64,000 nt of DNA, from the NCBI GenBank assembly GCA_030427505.1, contig JAUICH010000016.1, positions 1 through 64,000 of the forward strand. The letters run 5' to 3'. Under the pieces are notes generated by a model, which was not told the DNA's origin, searched no databases, and saw only the letters and a list, made by a program, of their open reading frames with translations. This document shows, one piece after another, positions 15,515 to 23,715 of this stretch. The translations under genes and the position numbers were made by a program. Numbering within the stretch: position 1 is the stretch's first letter; every line of letters begins with the position of its first letter. This stretch comes from Verrucomicrobiia bacterium. Lineage in GTDB: Bacteria; Verrucomicrobiota; Verrucomicrobiia; Verrucomicrobiales; DEV007.

Positions 15515-16681
15515 ATGAAAAACAACGTTATGTTCAGGAAAAACCAACTCAGCATCTTTGGTGCAGCCGGTTTTTCTCTGGCGATCGCCGGTAGCGCGAT
15601 GGCTGGGGATTCCGGTAAGGTCGTGGAGATGGAACCGGCTCCGGCTCCGGAACCGTGGACCATCTGCAATATCTTTGATTACGCGACTCTTTACGAAGAT
15701 TCCGACAATCCGTTCTTGCAGGAACTGGCTCTGATCGGTCGTTACCACGGTCAATGGCACTACGCCGACAGCGACCGCGGTGAAGACAGTGGCTGGGAAA
15801 ACCGCCGTTTCCGTTTCGGTATCGCGGCGACCTTCCTTCACGACTTCGAGTTCGAAGGTCAGTTCAACCTGAAGCGCGACTACTCTTCGGACGGTCGTTT
15901 CTTCCAAGACGTGGAAGACTTGGCCATTGTTTACAGTGGTGTCGAAAACCTTGAGCTCACCGTTGGTAAGTTCAAGCCCGCCATCACTCAGGAATACGCC
16001 ACTTCCTCCAAGCGCATCATCACCTTCGAGCGCTCCCTGCTGGTCAACCAAATCACCGCTGAGAAAACCGGTGGTGTGATGGTGACTTACGAAATGGATC
16101 CGATCACGATCGACTTGGCCGGTTTCTCCGGTGACCTCAGCGACGACTGGGCGCTGCCCGAGTTCGACGCCGGTTACGGTCTGATGGCTCGCCTTGGCTA
16201 CGCCCTCGGTGACACCGACATCCGCTTCGATTACATGTATCAGGAAGAAGACGACGACAACGTGGCCTTCTCCGACTACGACAACATGTTCTCTCTGAAC
16301 ACCAGCAGCCAGTGGGACAAGTTCGGTCTCAACACCGACATCATCTTCGCCACCGGTATGGGTGACACCGAAGACGTGTTCGGTATCGTGATCATGCCTC
16401 ACTACCAGCTCACGGACAAACTGCAGGCGGTGTTCCGCTATCACCTGGCTACCTCCGAAGGCAATGACGGCATCCGCCTTCAGAGCCGCTACGAGCGCCG
16501 GACCGTCGAAGACGGTGGTGGTACTCGCGGTGATGTCTACAACAGCTTCTATCTGGGTCTGAACTACCGCATCTGCAAAGACAAGCTGAAGTTGATGACG
16601 GGCGTCGAATACGCGACTCTTGACGGAAAGAGCGAGTATAGCGGCTGGACCTACTTCGCCGGTGTTCGTACCTACTTCTAA
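15515..16681 (+). CDS. Phosphate-selective porin O/P family outer-membrane protein
   Basis: 388 residues with a signal peptide (FGAAGFSLAIAGSAMAGDSG), an acidic/Pro linker (EPAPAPEP) and a beta-barrel ending in Phe (GWTYFAGVRTYF), the usual outer-membrane insertion signal. The barrel carries OprP/OprO-type motifs: ENRRFRFGIAATFLHDFEFE, then VGKFKPAITQEYATSSKRII. It would let phosphate or other oligoanions cross the outer membrane. The Pho-box-like element 70 bp upstream and the strong terminator at 16725 make it a single-gene, phosphate-controlled unit. Codon choice differs from neighbours (many GGT, CGT), suggesting high expression. An in-frame ATG at 15530 is an alternative start. Confidence 0.88.
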   Translation: MKNNVMFRKNQLSIFGAAGFSLAIAGSAMAGDSGKVVEMEPAPAPEPWTICNIFDYATLYEDSDNPFLQELALIGRYHGQWHYADSDRGEDSGWENRRFRFGIAATFLHDFEFEGQFNLKRDYSSDGRFFQDVEDLAIVYSGVENLELTVGKFKPAITQEYATSSKRIITFERSLLVNQITAEKTGGVMVTYEMDPITIDLAGFSGDLSDDWALPEFDAGYGLMARLGYALGDTDIRFDYMYQEEDDDNVAFSDYDNMFSLNTSSQWDKFGLNTDIIFATGMGDTEDVFGIVIMPHYQLTDKLQAVFRYHLATSEGNDGIRLQSRYERRTVEDGGGTRGDVYNSFYLGLNYRICKDKLKLMTGVEYATLDGKSEYSGWTYFAGVRTYF

Positions 16682-16724
16682 GAATTCCTAAGAGTAGAGT
16701 TCGAGTCATTGAATATCTAGCATG

Positions 16725-16757
16725 GCGGGGCTTCCGGAAACGGGAGTCCCGCTTTTG
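16725..16757 (+). terminator. Rho-independent terminator of the porin gene
   Basis: GCGGGGCTTCC and GGAGTCCCGC pair around a short GGAAACG-type loop and are followed by TTTT, 43 bp after the porin stop codon. Confidence 0.75.
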
Positions 16758-17049
16758 CGTTCTTAAGGGTCCGGAAGGGGAGCGGTCTCGCCGGACCTTG
16801 ACGCATGTCTGAAAGAATCGTCTTCTTCGGCGCCGTCCGCGGGAGTCCCCTTCTTTGCCTTGGGGCCGGATGGGGGACAGCATCCGAAGGCTGGAATGCT
16901 TCTTGGCTCCCCTCCTGAATTTTCTTTTCGGGGTCGCCCAGTCCCTATCGCCGGGAACCCCTTGTTCGAGGGGAGCAAAGGCGAAGACGGGAGGTTCCGC
17001 GCTCCGCCACCGATAGCCGGGCCGGAGTTCCCGCCATTCCAGGCGAGGC

Positions 17050-17065
17050 GTGACGGAAACGTAAC
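17050..17065 (+). promoter_or_regulatory. Pho-box-like element, distal copy
   Basis: GTGACGGAAACGTAAC: GTGAC and GTAAC 11 bp apart. It lies 313 bp before the next gene and 122 bp before a strong terminator, so it may drive a separate short transcript. Confidence 0.65.
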
Positions 17066-17104
17066 CTTCCGCTCGTTTACGGGAAGGGGTCAAAAGCGCA
17101 TAAG

Positions 17105-17226
17105 ACTTCTGTTCTCCGCGATGTCGTTCCCGGGTTCGCTGAGAGTGTTTATTCAACGCTGTAAACTGCGTAGGGGTGCTGATAAGTAGGGCAGTCGCCT
17201 CCCGGGAGGTGACTGCCCTATCTTTT
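17105..17226 (+). ncRNA. Candidate phosphate-controlled small RNA
   Basis: Between a Pho-box-like element (17050-17065) and a perfect terminator (17187-17226) lies about 120 bp without a convincing gene. A transcript starting about 40 bp after the box would be roughly 110-120 nt and end in the terminator. The start position is a guess; CATAAGACT near 17098 could act as a -10 element. The only frame across it (16860-17189) has no protein-like features. Confidence 0.35.
17187..17226 (+). terminator. Strong Rho-independent terminator
   Basis: TAGGGCAGTC (17187-17196) pairs fully with GACTGCCCTA (17211-17220); a G-T wobble and CCTCCC/GGGAGG continue the stem inward. Followed by TCTTTT. It ends transcription before the beta-propeller gene rather than after it. 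Confidence 0.85.
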
Positions 17227-17278
17227 GCCGTTTTCTCACGGCTCTCTTCCGCTCCTTTCCTTGGTTTTAGCCGGTGTG

Positions 17279-17294
17279 GTTACGGAATATTCAC
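17279..17294 (+). promoter_or_regulatory. Pho-box-like element, proximal copy, with possible -10
   Basis: GTTACGGAATATTCAC: GTTAC and TTCAC 11 bp apart. TATCTT at 17301-17306 sits six bases further on, where a -10 hexamer would be expected, and the start codon of the beta-propeller gene is at 17363. Confidence 0.55.
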
Positions 17295-17362
17295 ACGCCG
17301 TATCTTTATCTTGGTTCGGAGATACTCCTTGTGAGAGGCGACCCTATTTCACTTCATCATTA

Positions 17363-18937
17363 ATGAAAAATCCGATCCTATCTTTGAGGAAACTCTTCTC
17401 TACCACTGCCGCGCTGGCGCTCCTCCAGGTGCTTCCGTCCGCGGAAGCGTTGGAACTCAAGCACCTTTCCACCGCGGACCTTGGCGGCTTTGACGAAGGC
17501 GCCGCCGAGATTGTGGCCTTTGACGCCGCGACCAAACAGATCTTCGCCATCAATGCCGAACGGAAGAGCATTACCGTCGTGGATGCCAGCGATCCGGCCG
17601 CGCTGAAAGAGGTGAAAGACCTCGACATCAGCGAACAGGGCAAAGCGCCCACCTGCATCGCGGTTTACGGAGACCTGGTGGCGGCCACCGTCGAAAACGA
17701 AGACAAACAAGCCAACGGCAAGATCGTCTTCTTCAGCACGGCGGGGGACTTCCTCTGCACGGTCGAAGCCGGTGCGCTTCCGGATAACCTGCATTTCTCT
17801 CCGGACGGAAAGTACCTGGTGGCGGCCAACGAAGGCGAGCCGAGTGACGACTACAAGAACGACCCCGAGGGCTCGGTGACCATCGTGGACACTTCAGGCG
17901 GCGCGGCGGGAATCAAGGACGCAAAGGTCTGGCAGGTCTCCCTGGCCAAGTTCAACGACGCCGAACTCCCCGAATATACCCGCATCTTCGGCCCGGAAGC
18001 CACGGTCGCGATGGACCTGGAACCGGAATACGTGGCCGTTTCTCCGGATTCCAAGACCGCCTACATCATCCTCCAGGAGAACAACGCGGTTCTGATGGTC
18101 GATCTCGAATCCAAGGAAGCGACCGCGATCGCGAGCTTCGGTGTCAAAGACCACAGCAAGGAAGGCAATGGCTTCGATGCCAGCGACAAGTCGGACAAAG
18201 TCGATATCCGTCCTTGGCCGGTGCTGGGCTTTTACATGCCAGACGCGGCCGTGGCCGCTGAGATCGGCGGAAAGACCTACCTGCTGACCGCAAACGAGGG
18301 GGATTCCCGCGACTACGACGGTTATAGCGAGGAAGTCCGCGTGAAAGACCTGAAACTGGACGCCGAAAAATACCCAAACGCGGCGGAACTTCAGGCGGAA
18401 GACCAACTCGGCCGGCTTAAGACCACCACCGCCAATGGCGACACTGACGGTGATGGCGACTTCGACCAGATCTACAGCTACGGCGCGCGGTCGTTCGCCA
18501 TCTGGGACGCGGAAGGCGGCCTCGTTTACGACAGCGGCGACGTCATCGAGCAATACACCGCGAAGGAACTGGGTGAAGGCTTCAACGCCACCAACGACGA
18601 GCAACCCTCCTTCAAGAACCGTAGCGATGACAAAGGTCCGGAACCGGAAGCCATCGACACGGGGGTGATCGACGGCAAAACCTACGCTTTCGTGGGACTG
18701 GAGCGCGTCAGCGGCGTGATTGTCTTCGACATCACCGATCCCACGGCCCCGAAAGTGGTTGGCTACGGCAGCAACCGGGACCACTCCGCTCCGATCGACA
18801 CGGAGGCCGCCGGCGACATCGGTCCGGAATGTGTGGTCTTTGTGCCCGCGGACAAGTCCCCCAATGGAAAGAATATCCTCATCGTGTCCAACGAAGTGAG
18901 CGGCACGGTCTCTACCTACGAGGTGGTGACTGAGTAG
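17363..18937 (+). CDS. Secreted beta-propeller protein of the choice-of-anchor I type
   Basis: 524 residues from the ATG at 17363, which opens a signal peptide (FSTTAALALLQVLPSAEALE); the frame runs 46 codons further up without signal features. The body is a YncE-like propeller: AAEIVAFDAATKQIFAINAE, LHFSPDGKYLVAANEGEPSD, PEYVAVSPDSKTAYIILQEN, TYLLTANEGDSRDYDGYSEE, and an end resembling choice-of-anchor I proteins (SGVIVFDITDPTAPKVVGYG). Related proteins are often annotated as alkaline-phosphatase-like or phytase-like. An extracellular phosphate-releasing or metal-binding role would fit the two Pho-box-like elements upstream, but no catalytic residues can be assigned. Confidence 0.8.
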   Translation: MKNPILSLRKLFSTTAALALLQVLPSAEALELKHLSTADLGGFDEGAAEIVAFDAATKQIFAINAERKSITVVDASDPAALKEVKDLDISEQGKAPTCIAVYGDLVAATVENEDKQANGKIVFFSTAGDFLCTVEAGALPDNLHFSPDGKYLVAANEGEPSDDYKNDPEGSVTIVDTSGGAAGIKDAKVWQVSLAKFNDAELPEYTRIFGPEATVAMDLEPEYVAVSPDSKTAYIILQENNAVLMVDLESKEATAIASFGVKDHSKEGNGFDASDKSDKVDIRPWPVLGFYMPDAAVAAEIGGKTYLLTANEGDSRDYDGYSEEVRVKDLKLDAEKYPNAAELQAEDQLGRLKTTTANGDTDGDGDFDQIYSYGARSFAIWDAEGGLVYDSGDVIEQYTAKELGEGFNATNDEQPSFKNRSDDKGPEPEAIDTGVIDGKTYAFVGLERVSGVIVFDITDPTAPKVVGYGSNRDHSAPIDTEAAGDIGPECVVFVPADKSPNGKNILIVSNEVSGTVSTYEVVTE

Positions 18938-18962
18938 ATCCCGCCCGATCAGATTGCGGAAT

Positions 18963-18996
18963 GCCCGCCCCCAGTTCCTTGGGGGCGGGCTTTTTT
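18963..18996 (+). terminator. Rho-independent terminator
   Basis: GCCCGCCCCC (18963-18972) and GGGGGCGGGC (18981-18990) form a perfect 10-bp stem with an eight-base loop, followed by TTTTTT. It closes the beta-propeller gene. Confidence 0.92.
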
Positions 18997-19011
18997 GTGA
19001 GTTATATGCAA

Positions 19012-19039
19012 TTGACAGAATATTCAAAATAGAGAATAA
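19012..19039 (+). promoter_or_regulatory. Promoter and possible ArsR operator
   Basis: TTGACA (19012-19017) and GAATAA (19034-19039) are 16 bp apart. TATTC (19021-19025) and GAATA (19034-19038) form an inverted repeat overlapping the -10, where an autoregulating ArsR repressor would bind. The arsR start codon is at 19047, so the leader is very short. Confidence 0.65.
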
Positions 19040-19046
19040 AACAGCC

Positions 19047-19442
19047 ATGGATTGCGTGGCGGTTTACAAGTGCCTGTGCGATTCCGTCAGGCTTCGCATC
19101 CTCAATCTCCTTAGCCGGGGGCCACTCTGTGTGTGCCACGTTCAACAAATCCTGGACGAACCGCAGCCCAAGATTTCCAAGCAGTTAGCCTTCATGAAAC
19201 GGAACGGACTCATCGAGTCCACCCGCCACATGAACTGGACGATTTACCGGATTCCGGAACAGCCAAATCCCTTGCTGGCGGAAAACTTGAAGTGTCTCCA
19301 AGAACTGGCTTTCCAAGACCGGGTCTATAAGAAAGACTTGAAGCGCTTCGAAAAGACGGACACCGCCGCCGCTTGTATTCCCGCGGTTCCCCAGCCGAGA
19401 TCAACGTCTTCCAACTCCTCTGGTAGTGCTTGTTCTTGTTAG
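19047..19442 (+). CDS. arsR: ArsR-family arsenite-responsive repressor
   Basis: 131 residues from the ATG at 19047 (MDCVAVYKCLCDSVRLRILN). It is a winged-helix protein of the ArsR/SmtB type: LLSRGPLCVCHVQQILDEPQ carries the LCVC arsenite-binding motif, followed by the recognition helix (QPKISKQLAFMKRNGLIEST). The C-terminus is Ser-rich and ends SACSC, giving a possible extra metal thiolate site. It likely represses the arsR-arsC-aquaporin operon until arsenite binds. The inverted repeat over its own promoter supports autoregulation. Gene order and 30-bp spacing to arsC indicate an operon. Confidence 0.9.
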   Translation: MDCVAVYKCLCDSVRLRILNLLSRGPLCVCHVQQILDEPQPKISKQLAFMKRNGLIESTRHMNWTIYRIPEQPNPLLAENLKCLQELAFQDRVYKKDLKRFEKTDTAAACIPAVPQPRSTSSNSSGSACSC

Positions 19443-19472
19443 CCGGGAAACGCCATCCAGATTCGACCCCTC

Positions 19473-19985
19473 ATGAGCGATACCCACCGGCCATACAAAA
19501 TTCTCTTTCTCTGCACGGGGAACTCCGCCCGCAGCATTATGGGGGAGTACCTCATCCGCCTTGTTGCCCCCGGCAGGTTCGAGTCCTACAGCGGGGGAGC
19601 AGCCCCCAAGGGAGCCGTCCATCCCACGACCATCCGCGTGCTGGACGAAGTCCATCGGCTGGATCTGTCGGATGCCCGCAGCAAGTCTTGGGAAGAGTTC
19701 AAAGATGTCGAGTTCGACTTCGTCATTACCGTTTGCGATAACGCCCGGGAAACCTGCCCAGTTTGGCCGGGGCAACCGATTATTGCGCATTGGGGTTCTG
19801 AAGATCCCGCCGCGGCGGAAGGAACCGGGGAGAAGGTGTACGAGGTCTTCAAGCGCGTTTCTTTCCAGATCCGGCGCCGCCTGGAGCTGTTCACCTCGCT
19901 GCCGCTTGAAAAGTTGGACAAGCTTCGCCTTGAGCAATTGACCAAGGACATTGGAACCTCGAAAGAGACCACCGCTGGCGCATGA
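19473..19985 (+). CDS. arsC: Arsenate reductase, low-molecular-weight phosphatase type
   Basis: 170 residues. The phosphatase-like loop CTGNSARS starts at Cys14, and TVCDNARETCP provides two more Cys with the C-x6-C spacing of thioredoxin-coupled ArsC; HWGSEDPAA carries the general-acid Asp. It reduces arsenate to arsenite in the cytoplasm. About 30 C-terminal residues extend beyond the usual 130-140. The stop overlaps the next start by four bases (ATGA), so translation is coupled to the aquaglyceroporin gene. Arsenate enters through phosphate transporters, so placement amid the pst and porin genes makes sense. Confidence 0.92.
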   Translation: MSDTHRPYKILFLCTGNSARSIMGEYLIRLVAPGRFESYSGGAAPKGAVHPTTIRVLDEVHRLDLSDARSKSWEEFKDVEFDFVITVCDNARETCPVWPGQPIIAHWGSEDPAAAEGTGEKVYEVFKRVSFQIRRRLELFTSLPLEKLDKLRLEQLTKDIGTSKETTAGA

Positions 19986-20773
19986 GACTGCCCCGTTGGT
20001 TCTACTCAGAGTTGTTGGGGACCTTCCTGCTCGTCTTTTTCGGCTGCGGCAGTGTGGCCGTGGCCGTGACGATGGGAAGCCTGGTGGGCGTGTTTCAGGT
20101 GGCCATCGTGTGGGGACTGGGGCTGTCGGTCGCTATTTTCCTAACCGCCCGGCACAGCGGCGCGCATCTGAATCCAGCCATTACCCTGGCCTTTGCGGTC
20201 TGGACGGACTTTCCCATGCGCCGGGTGGCGGGCTACGTGGCGGCCCAGTTTCTGGGCGCGTTCCTCGCGGCGCTGGCCGTTTACCTGGTCTTTGGGGGGG
20301 CGATTACCGCTTTCGAAAGCGCTCATGGCATTCAGCGCGGAGCCTTGGGCAGCGAGGCCAGCGCCATGATCTTTGGCGAGTACTTTCCGAACCCCGGCGG
20401 CACCGCCCTGAGCGAGAAAAGCCGGGTGATGGTTTCCATGCCACGGGCGTTCTTCGCGGAAGCATTGGGGACCGCGTTGCTGGCCCTGGCCATCTTTGGC
20501 TACATTGCCCGGCAGAATGACGCCGGACCTTCGCGGGGCACGCCCTTGGCCATTGGGTTGACTTTGACGGCCCTGATCTGCCTGTTTGGTCCCGTCACCA
20601 TGGCGGGGTTCAATCCCGCGCGGGACTTGGCGCCGCGTTTTTTTTCCATGCTCATGGGGTGGGGGACCCAGGCCTTTACCGTGAATGGCACCGGCTGGCT
20701 GACGGTCTACATCCTGGCGCCCTGCGTGGGAGCGCTGGCCGGTGGCTATGCCGGGAAACGGCTCTTTGAGTAG
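19982..20773 (+). CDS. Aquaglyceroporin, likely arsenite channel (AqpS-like)
   Basis: 263 residues, six membrane segments plus two half-helices with the NPA boxes HLNPAITLA and GFNPARDLAPR, the latter Asp marking a glycerol-type (GlpF) pore. In the ars context such channels (AqpS of Sinorhizobium) let arsenite produced by ArsC leave down its gradient, replacing an ArsB or Acr3 pump. No arsB or acr3 gene is present here, which supports that reading. Overlaps arsC by four bases. A 40-residue loop between helices 3 and 4 (FESAHGIQRGALGSEASAMI) is longer than usual. Confidence 0.88.
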   Translation: MRLPRWFYSELLGTFLLVFFGCGSVAVAVTMGSLVGVFQVAIVWGLGLSVAIFLTARHSGAHLNPAITLAFAVWTDFPMRRVAGYVAAQFLGAFLAALAVYLVFGGAITAFESAHGIQRGALGSEASAMIFGEYFPNPGGTALSEKSRVMVSMPRAFFAEALGTALLALAIFGYIARQNDAGPSRGTPLAIGLTLTALICLFGPVTMAGFNPARDLAPRFFSMLMGWGTQAFTVNGTGWLTVYILAPCVGALAGGYAGKRLFE

Positions 20774-20788
20774 TAGCCCGCGCCGCTC

Positions 20789-22519
20789 TTACCGGAAGAT
20801 CGCGTCGATCCCCATGGCGCTTTTCCGGGCGAATTTGGGAATCATCTTTGGCCGCGTTTTCTTCAGGAACCAGTAGCCAAAGGCCAGCAGGTGGATGCCG
20901 AGGATGCGGTCGATCACCCGGTAGCCGCGATGTTCGCGCACTAGCACGTTAAAGAGCCACATGGCGTAGCGGGGACTGAAGTGGAAGGGCTGGAAGTCCA
21001 GCTTGATGGCGTAGCGCATCCGTTCCTTCTTCGGAAACTTTTTCTTGTAGGCCTTCTTGGCGTCCCGGATCTCTTTCTCCAACTCTTCGTCGGGCTGGGT
21101 CAGGAAATAGGTTCTCGCCAGGAGAAGAATCCTGAAGGTCTCGTACATGAAATCGATGTCTTCCACCGGCAGTCCGCACCGTTCGGCCAGGTGTTTCATC
21201 CGTTCGATGTTCTCCAGGGCCGCCTGCCCCGCCAACAGGCACTCTTCAGGATCCACCACGAACTTGTGGAACACCCGGCGCAGGGAGTGGCTGATGAAAA
21301 TGTTGTGCCAATAGACCGCGATCAGAGGCGGAATCCGGACCCGGCGGAAATACAGGTCGTGCCGGGCAAACTCCGGGGTGTAGAGCAGCTCTTTGACGAC
21401 CTCGTCAGACAACCGCAGGAGTTCCAGCCACGCGGAGGGGTCGTTACATCCCGGATATTGGCGGATGGCTTCCTCCACCGAAAGGTTTTCCCGGAACACT
21501 TTAAGAGTCACGAAGGTATTGATCTCGGTCCAGATGGCTCCGTCTTCCAGGTAGGCCAGCCGGCGGAAGGGGAGCCAGCCGCCTGTCTGGCACCACACGG
21601 AAATGCCGATCAGGTTCCGCGCGTGCCTCAATTCCCGCGCGAAATGCGCGTAGTCCCAGCCCACAAAGGAAGGGTACTCGCCACAGCCTTCGTATTCCCG
21701 GCGGGTCTGAAGTTCGACTATCTTTGGGACATTGGTCCGGAAGAAGCACTTGTTCAGCGGCAGATAGCGGAAGAAGTCGGACTCCCCATACTTCATGGAG
21801 AGCACGAATGCCGGGCTGGAAATGTCTTCCACGGTGCGGGTCAGAGTATCCGGCCGCCAGATCAGGTCGCCAATGCGGTGGGCGCCGACTGTCCAGGTGC
21901 GGAAAACGCAGAGCCGCTCGTGCTTTTCGAAGACCGGGAGCAGCTCTTTGAGGAAGCGATTGAGCATTTTGGCGCTCTTCAGGTGCAACTCGCTACGGAA
22001 AGAGCCTTTGACGTCAATGCCGTCGCTCTCGCCGATTCGCAGAATCAATCCGGTAATTTCGGGAAAATCACGGAAGAACCGGTCGAGCAGTTCCTGGAGA
22101 AACACCACCGAGTGGCGGGGGCTGGAGCCGAGCCGTTCCTTCAGCGCCGGAGTAAAGGTCATGACATCCATCGTGAGGTAGATGTCCAGGCCGTGCCGGC
22201 GGATGATCTTGAAGATCTCCGCGAACTCTTCCCGGAATGCGTCAATCTGTTCGGCGACTTCCGGTTCGTACCATTCGTGTCTGGCCAGGTGGGACACGTC
22301 ATCCAGGCTGACGGCGTTGAAACCGACCGCGGCGATTTCGGAGCAAAACCGCTCCATGTCTTCCCGGATGCGGTCGAATTGCGCTCTCCGCTGGGGACCG
22401 GGAGTGGACAGATGTTCCCAGGGGATCTTTGACCAGTTGATGCGCGTGCGGTCGTAGCCCCGGAAGAAGGGGCCGATGGCGTCGATCAGGAAAATTTGCC
22501 TTTCGGAAGCGGGGAGCAT
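20789..22519 (-). CDS. Large hypothetical protein with a TIM-barrel glycosidase-like look
   Basis: 576 residues, no signal peptide. Sequence order suggests an (alpha/beta)8 glycoside-hydrolase fold: FLIDAIGPFFRGYDRTRINW, AAVGFNAVSLDDVSHLARHE, GLDIYLTMDVMTFTPALKER, ITGLILRIGESDGIDVKGSF (a candidate acidic active-site Glu), LCVFRTWTVGAH, then CGEYPSFVGWDYAHFARELR. It resembles GH67-like barrels by eye, without a confident assignment. The C-terminal 200 residues are helical and basic (KKAYKKKFPKKERMRYAIKL). Convergent with the aquaporin gene (15 bp apart) and divergent from pstS; no Pho-box-like element faces it. Confidence 0.7.
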   Translation of the reverse strand: MLPASERQIFLIDAIGPFFRGYDRTRINWSKIPWEHLSTPGPQRRAQFDRIREDMERFCSEIAAVGFNAVSLDDVSHLARHEWYEPEVAEQIDAFREEFAEIFKIIRRHGLDIYLTMDVMTFTPALKERLGSSPRHSVVFLQELLDRFFRDFPEITGLILRIGESDGIDVKGSFRSELHLKSAKMLNRFLKELLPVFEKHERLCVFRTWTVGAHRIGDLIWRPDTLTRTVEDISSPAFVLSMKYGESDFFRYLPLNKCFFRTNVPKIVELQTRREYEGCGEYPSFVGWDYAHFARELRHARNLIGISVWCQTGGWLPFRRLAYLEDGAIWTEINTFVTLKVFRENLSVEEAIRQYPGCNDPSAWLELLRLSDEVVKELLYTPEFARHDLYFRRVRIPPLIAVYWHNIFISHSLRRVFHKFVVDPEECLLAGQAALENIERMKHLAERCGLPVEDIDFMYETFRILLLARTYFLTQPDEELEKEIRDAKKAYKKKFPKKERMRYAIKLDFQPFHFSPRYAMWLFNVLVREHRGYRVIDRILGIHLLAFGYWFLKKTRPKMIPKFARKSAMGIDAIFR

Positions 22520-22578
22520 GAAGGTTTGGGGAGAGGTTTTTCTTATCGCTTAAGAATCAATGAGTTATAGAACTAAGT

Positions 22579-22594
22579 GTGACGATTTCGTTAC
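22579..22594 (+). promoter_or_regulatory. Pho-box-like element upstream of pstS
   Basis: GTGACGATTTCGTTAC, GTGAC and GTTAC 11 bp apart. Differs at one base from the minus-strand copy upstream of phoB. 100 bp before the pstS start codon. Confidence 0.75.
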
Positions 22595-22694
22595 GGGAAA
22601 GGATTTTGAAGGTTTTGGGCCTGTGTCAGATTCAAGCCGTTCTGGGACACCAGACAAACCACACAACCCAAATAGTACTGACTCAAATCTACCC

Positions 22695-23507
22695 ATGAAA
22701 AAAGCAACCGCTATTCTAGCTGCTCTTGCCCTTAGTTCGGGCTTTGCTGTAGCCGCTGACGAGATCGTGATCAAGGGTTCTGACACGCTGGGCGCCAAAA
22801 TGGTTCCTCAGCTGAAGGACGCATACGTTGCCGCTGGTAACGACGTTTCCATGGATATCGCCGCTGAAGGCTCCTCCACCGCTTTCACTGCTCTGCTTGA
22901 CGGCAGCGCTGAAATCGGCATGTCGAGCCGTGACGTGAAGAGCGAAGAAGTGGACAAGTTCACTGCCGCTGGCATGAAGCTGAAAGAGTGGACCGCCGCT
23001 TACGATATGATTGGCATCATCGTGAACGAAAACAACCCTCTGGAAGACATCACTCTGGAGCAGGTTGAAGGCATCTTCACCGGCGACATCACCGACTGGA
23101 GCCAAGTGGGCGGTCAGCCCGGCGAAATCTCCGCCTACACCCGGAACACTTCTTCCGGCACCTACAAGAGCTTCCAGGAAATGGCGATGAACAAGCGTGA
23201 CTACGGTTCGAACACTCAGAAGATGGCCGGTAACGAGCAGATCGCTGAAGAAGTTTCCAAGAACCCGAACGGCATCGGTTACGTTGGTCTCGCCTACACC
23301 ACCAACCCGGGCATCAAAACCCTCAAGGTTGACGGTGTCGAGCTGAAGCCGAAAAACGCCAAGAAATACCCGATCTCCCGCTCCCTCTACTACTTCACGA
23401 TCGAAGGCAAGCTGTCCGACGCTTCCGAGAAGTTCCTGAAGTGGGCGACCAAGGACAAAGCCGCGATGAAGATCGTCGACGAAGTGGGTTTCATTCCTGC
23501 TAAATAA
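22695..23507 (+). CDS. pstS: Phosphate ABC transporter substrate-binding protein PstS
   Basis: 270 residues from the ATG at 22695, which begins a signal peptide (MKKATAILAALALSSGFAVA); the frame is open for 45 codons upstream through the Pho-box region, which is not protein-like. There is no lipobox, so the protein should be free in the periplasm. Phosphate-binding features of the PstS family are present: KGSDTLGAKMVPQLKDAY, AAEGSSTAFTALLDGSAEIG, MSSRDVKSEE, and TRNTSSGTYKSFQEMAM. It has its own terminator (23543-23575), so it is a separate unit from pstCAB, allowing higher binding-protein levels. Confidence 0.94.
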   Translation: MKKATAILAALALSSGFAVAADEIVIKGSDTLGAKMVPQLKDAYVAAGNDVSMDIAAEGSSTAFTALLDGSAEIGMSSRDVKSEEVDKFTAAGMKLKEWTAAYDMIGIIVNENNPLEDITLEQVEGIFTGDITDWSQVGGQPGEISAYTRNTSSGTYKSFQEMAMNKRDYGSNTQKMAGNEQIAEEVSKNPNGIGYVGLAYTTNPGIKTLKVDGVELKPKNAKKYPISRSLYYFTIEGKLSDASEKFLKWATKDKAAMKIVDEVGFIPAK

Positions 23508-23542
23508 GTCCTTGCTGAACCTCTAAGTTCATCAGTGCAGAG

Positions 23543-23575
23543 AAGCGTCCGAAGTAATCCTTCGGGCGCTTTTCG
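23543..23575 (+). terminator. Rho-independent terminator of pstS
   Basis: AAGCGTCCGAAG (23543-23554) pairs with CTTCGGGCGCTT (23560-23571) with one G-T wobble, followed by TTTT. Confidence 0.85.
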
Positions 23576-23618
23576 TTGAGATAGAGGGGGTAACGAAGAT
23601 AGTTCGAGAGGGCGATAC

Positions 23619-23634
23619 GTTACGGAATCGTTGC
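23619..23634 (+). promoter_or_regulatory. Pho-box-like element upstream of pstC
   Basis: GTTACGGAATCGTTGC, GTTAC and GTTGC 11 bp apart, 97 bp before the pstC start. It lies after the pstS terminator, giving pstCAB its own promoter. Confidence 0.65.
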
Positions 23635-23715
23635 CGTTGAATTCACGCAATTTGCTCATTACTGCGATAGGAGACGGCAGAACAAACGACAGACACTCGA
23701 AGATTTCACCGGACC

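Noticed and set aside
16860-17189. 109-codon frame upstream of the beta-propeller gene
   Set aside because: Pro/Gly/Arg-rich and not protein-like; it contains the Pho-box-like element and runs into the terminator stem.
20981-22432. 483-codon plus-strand frame opposite the barrel-like gene
   Set aside because: No domain and biased composition. The minus-strand frame has fold-like sequence.
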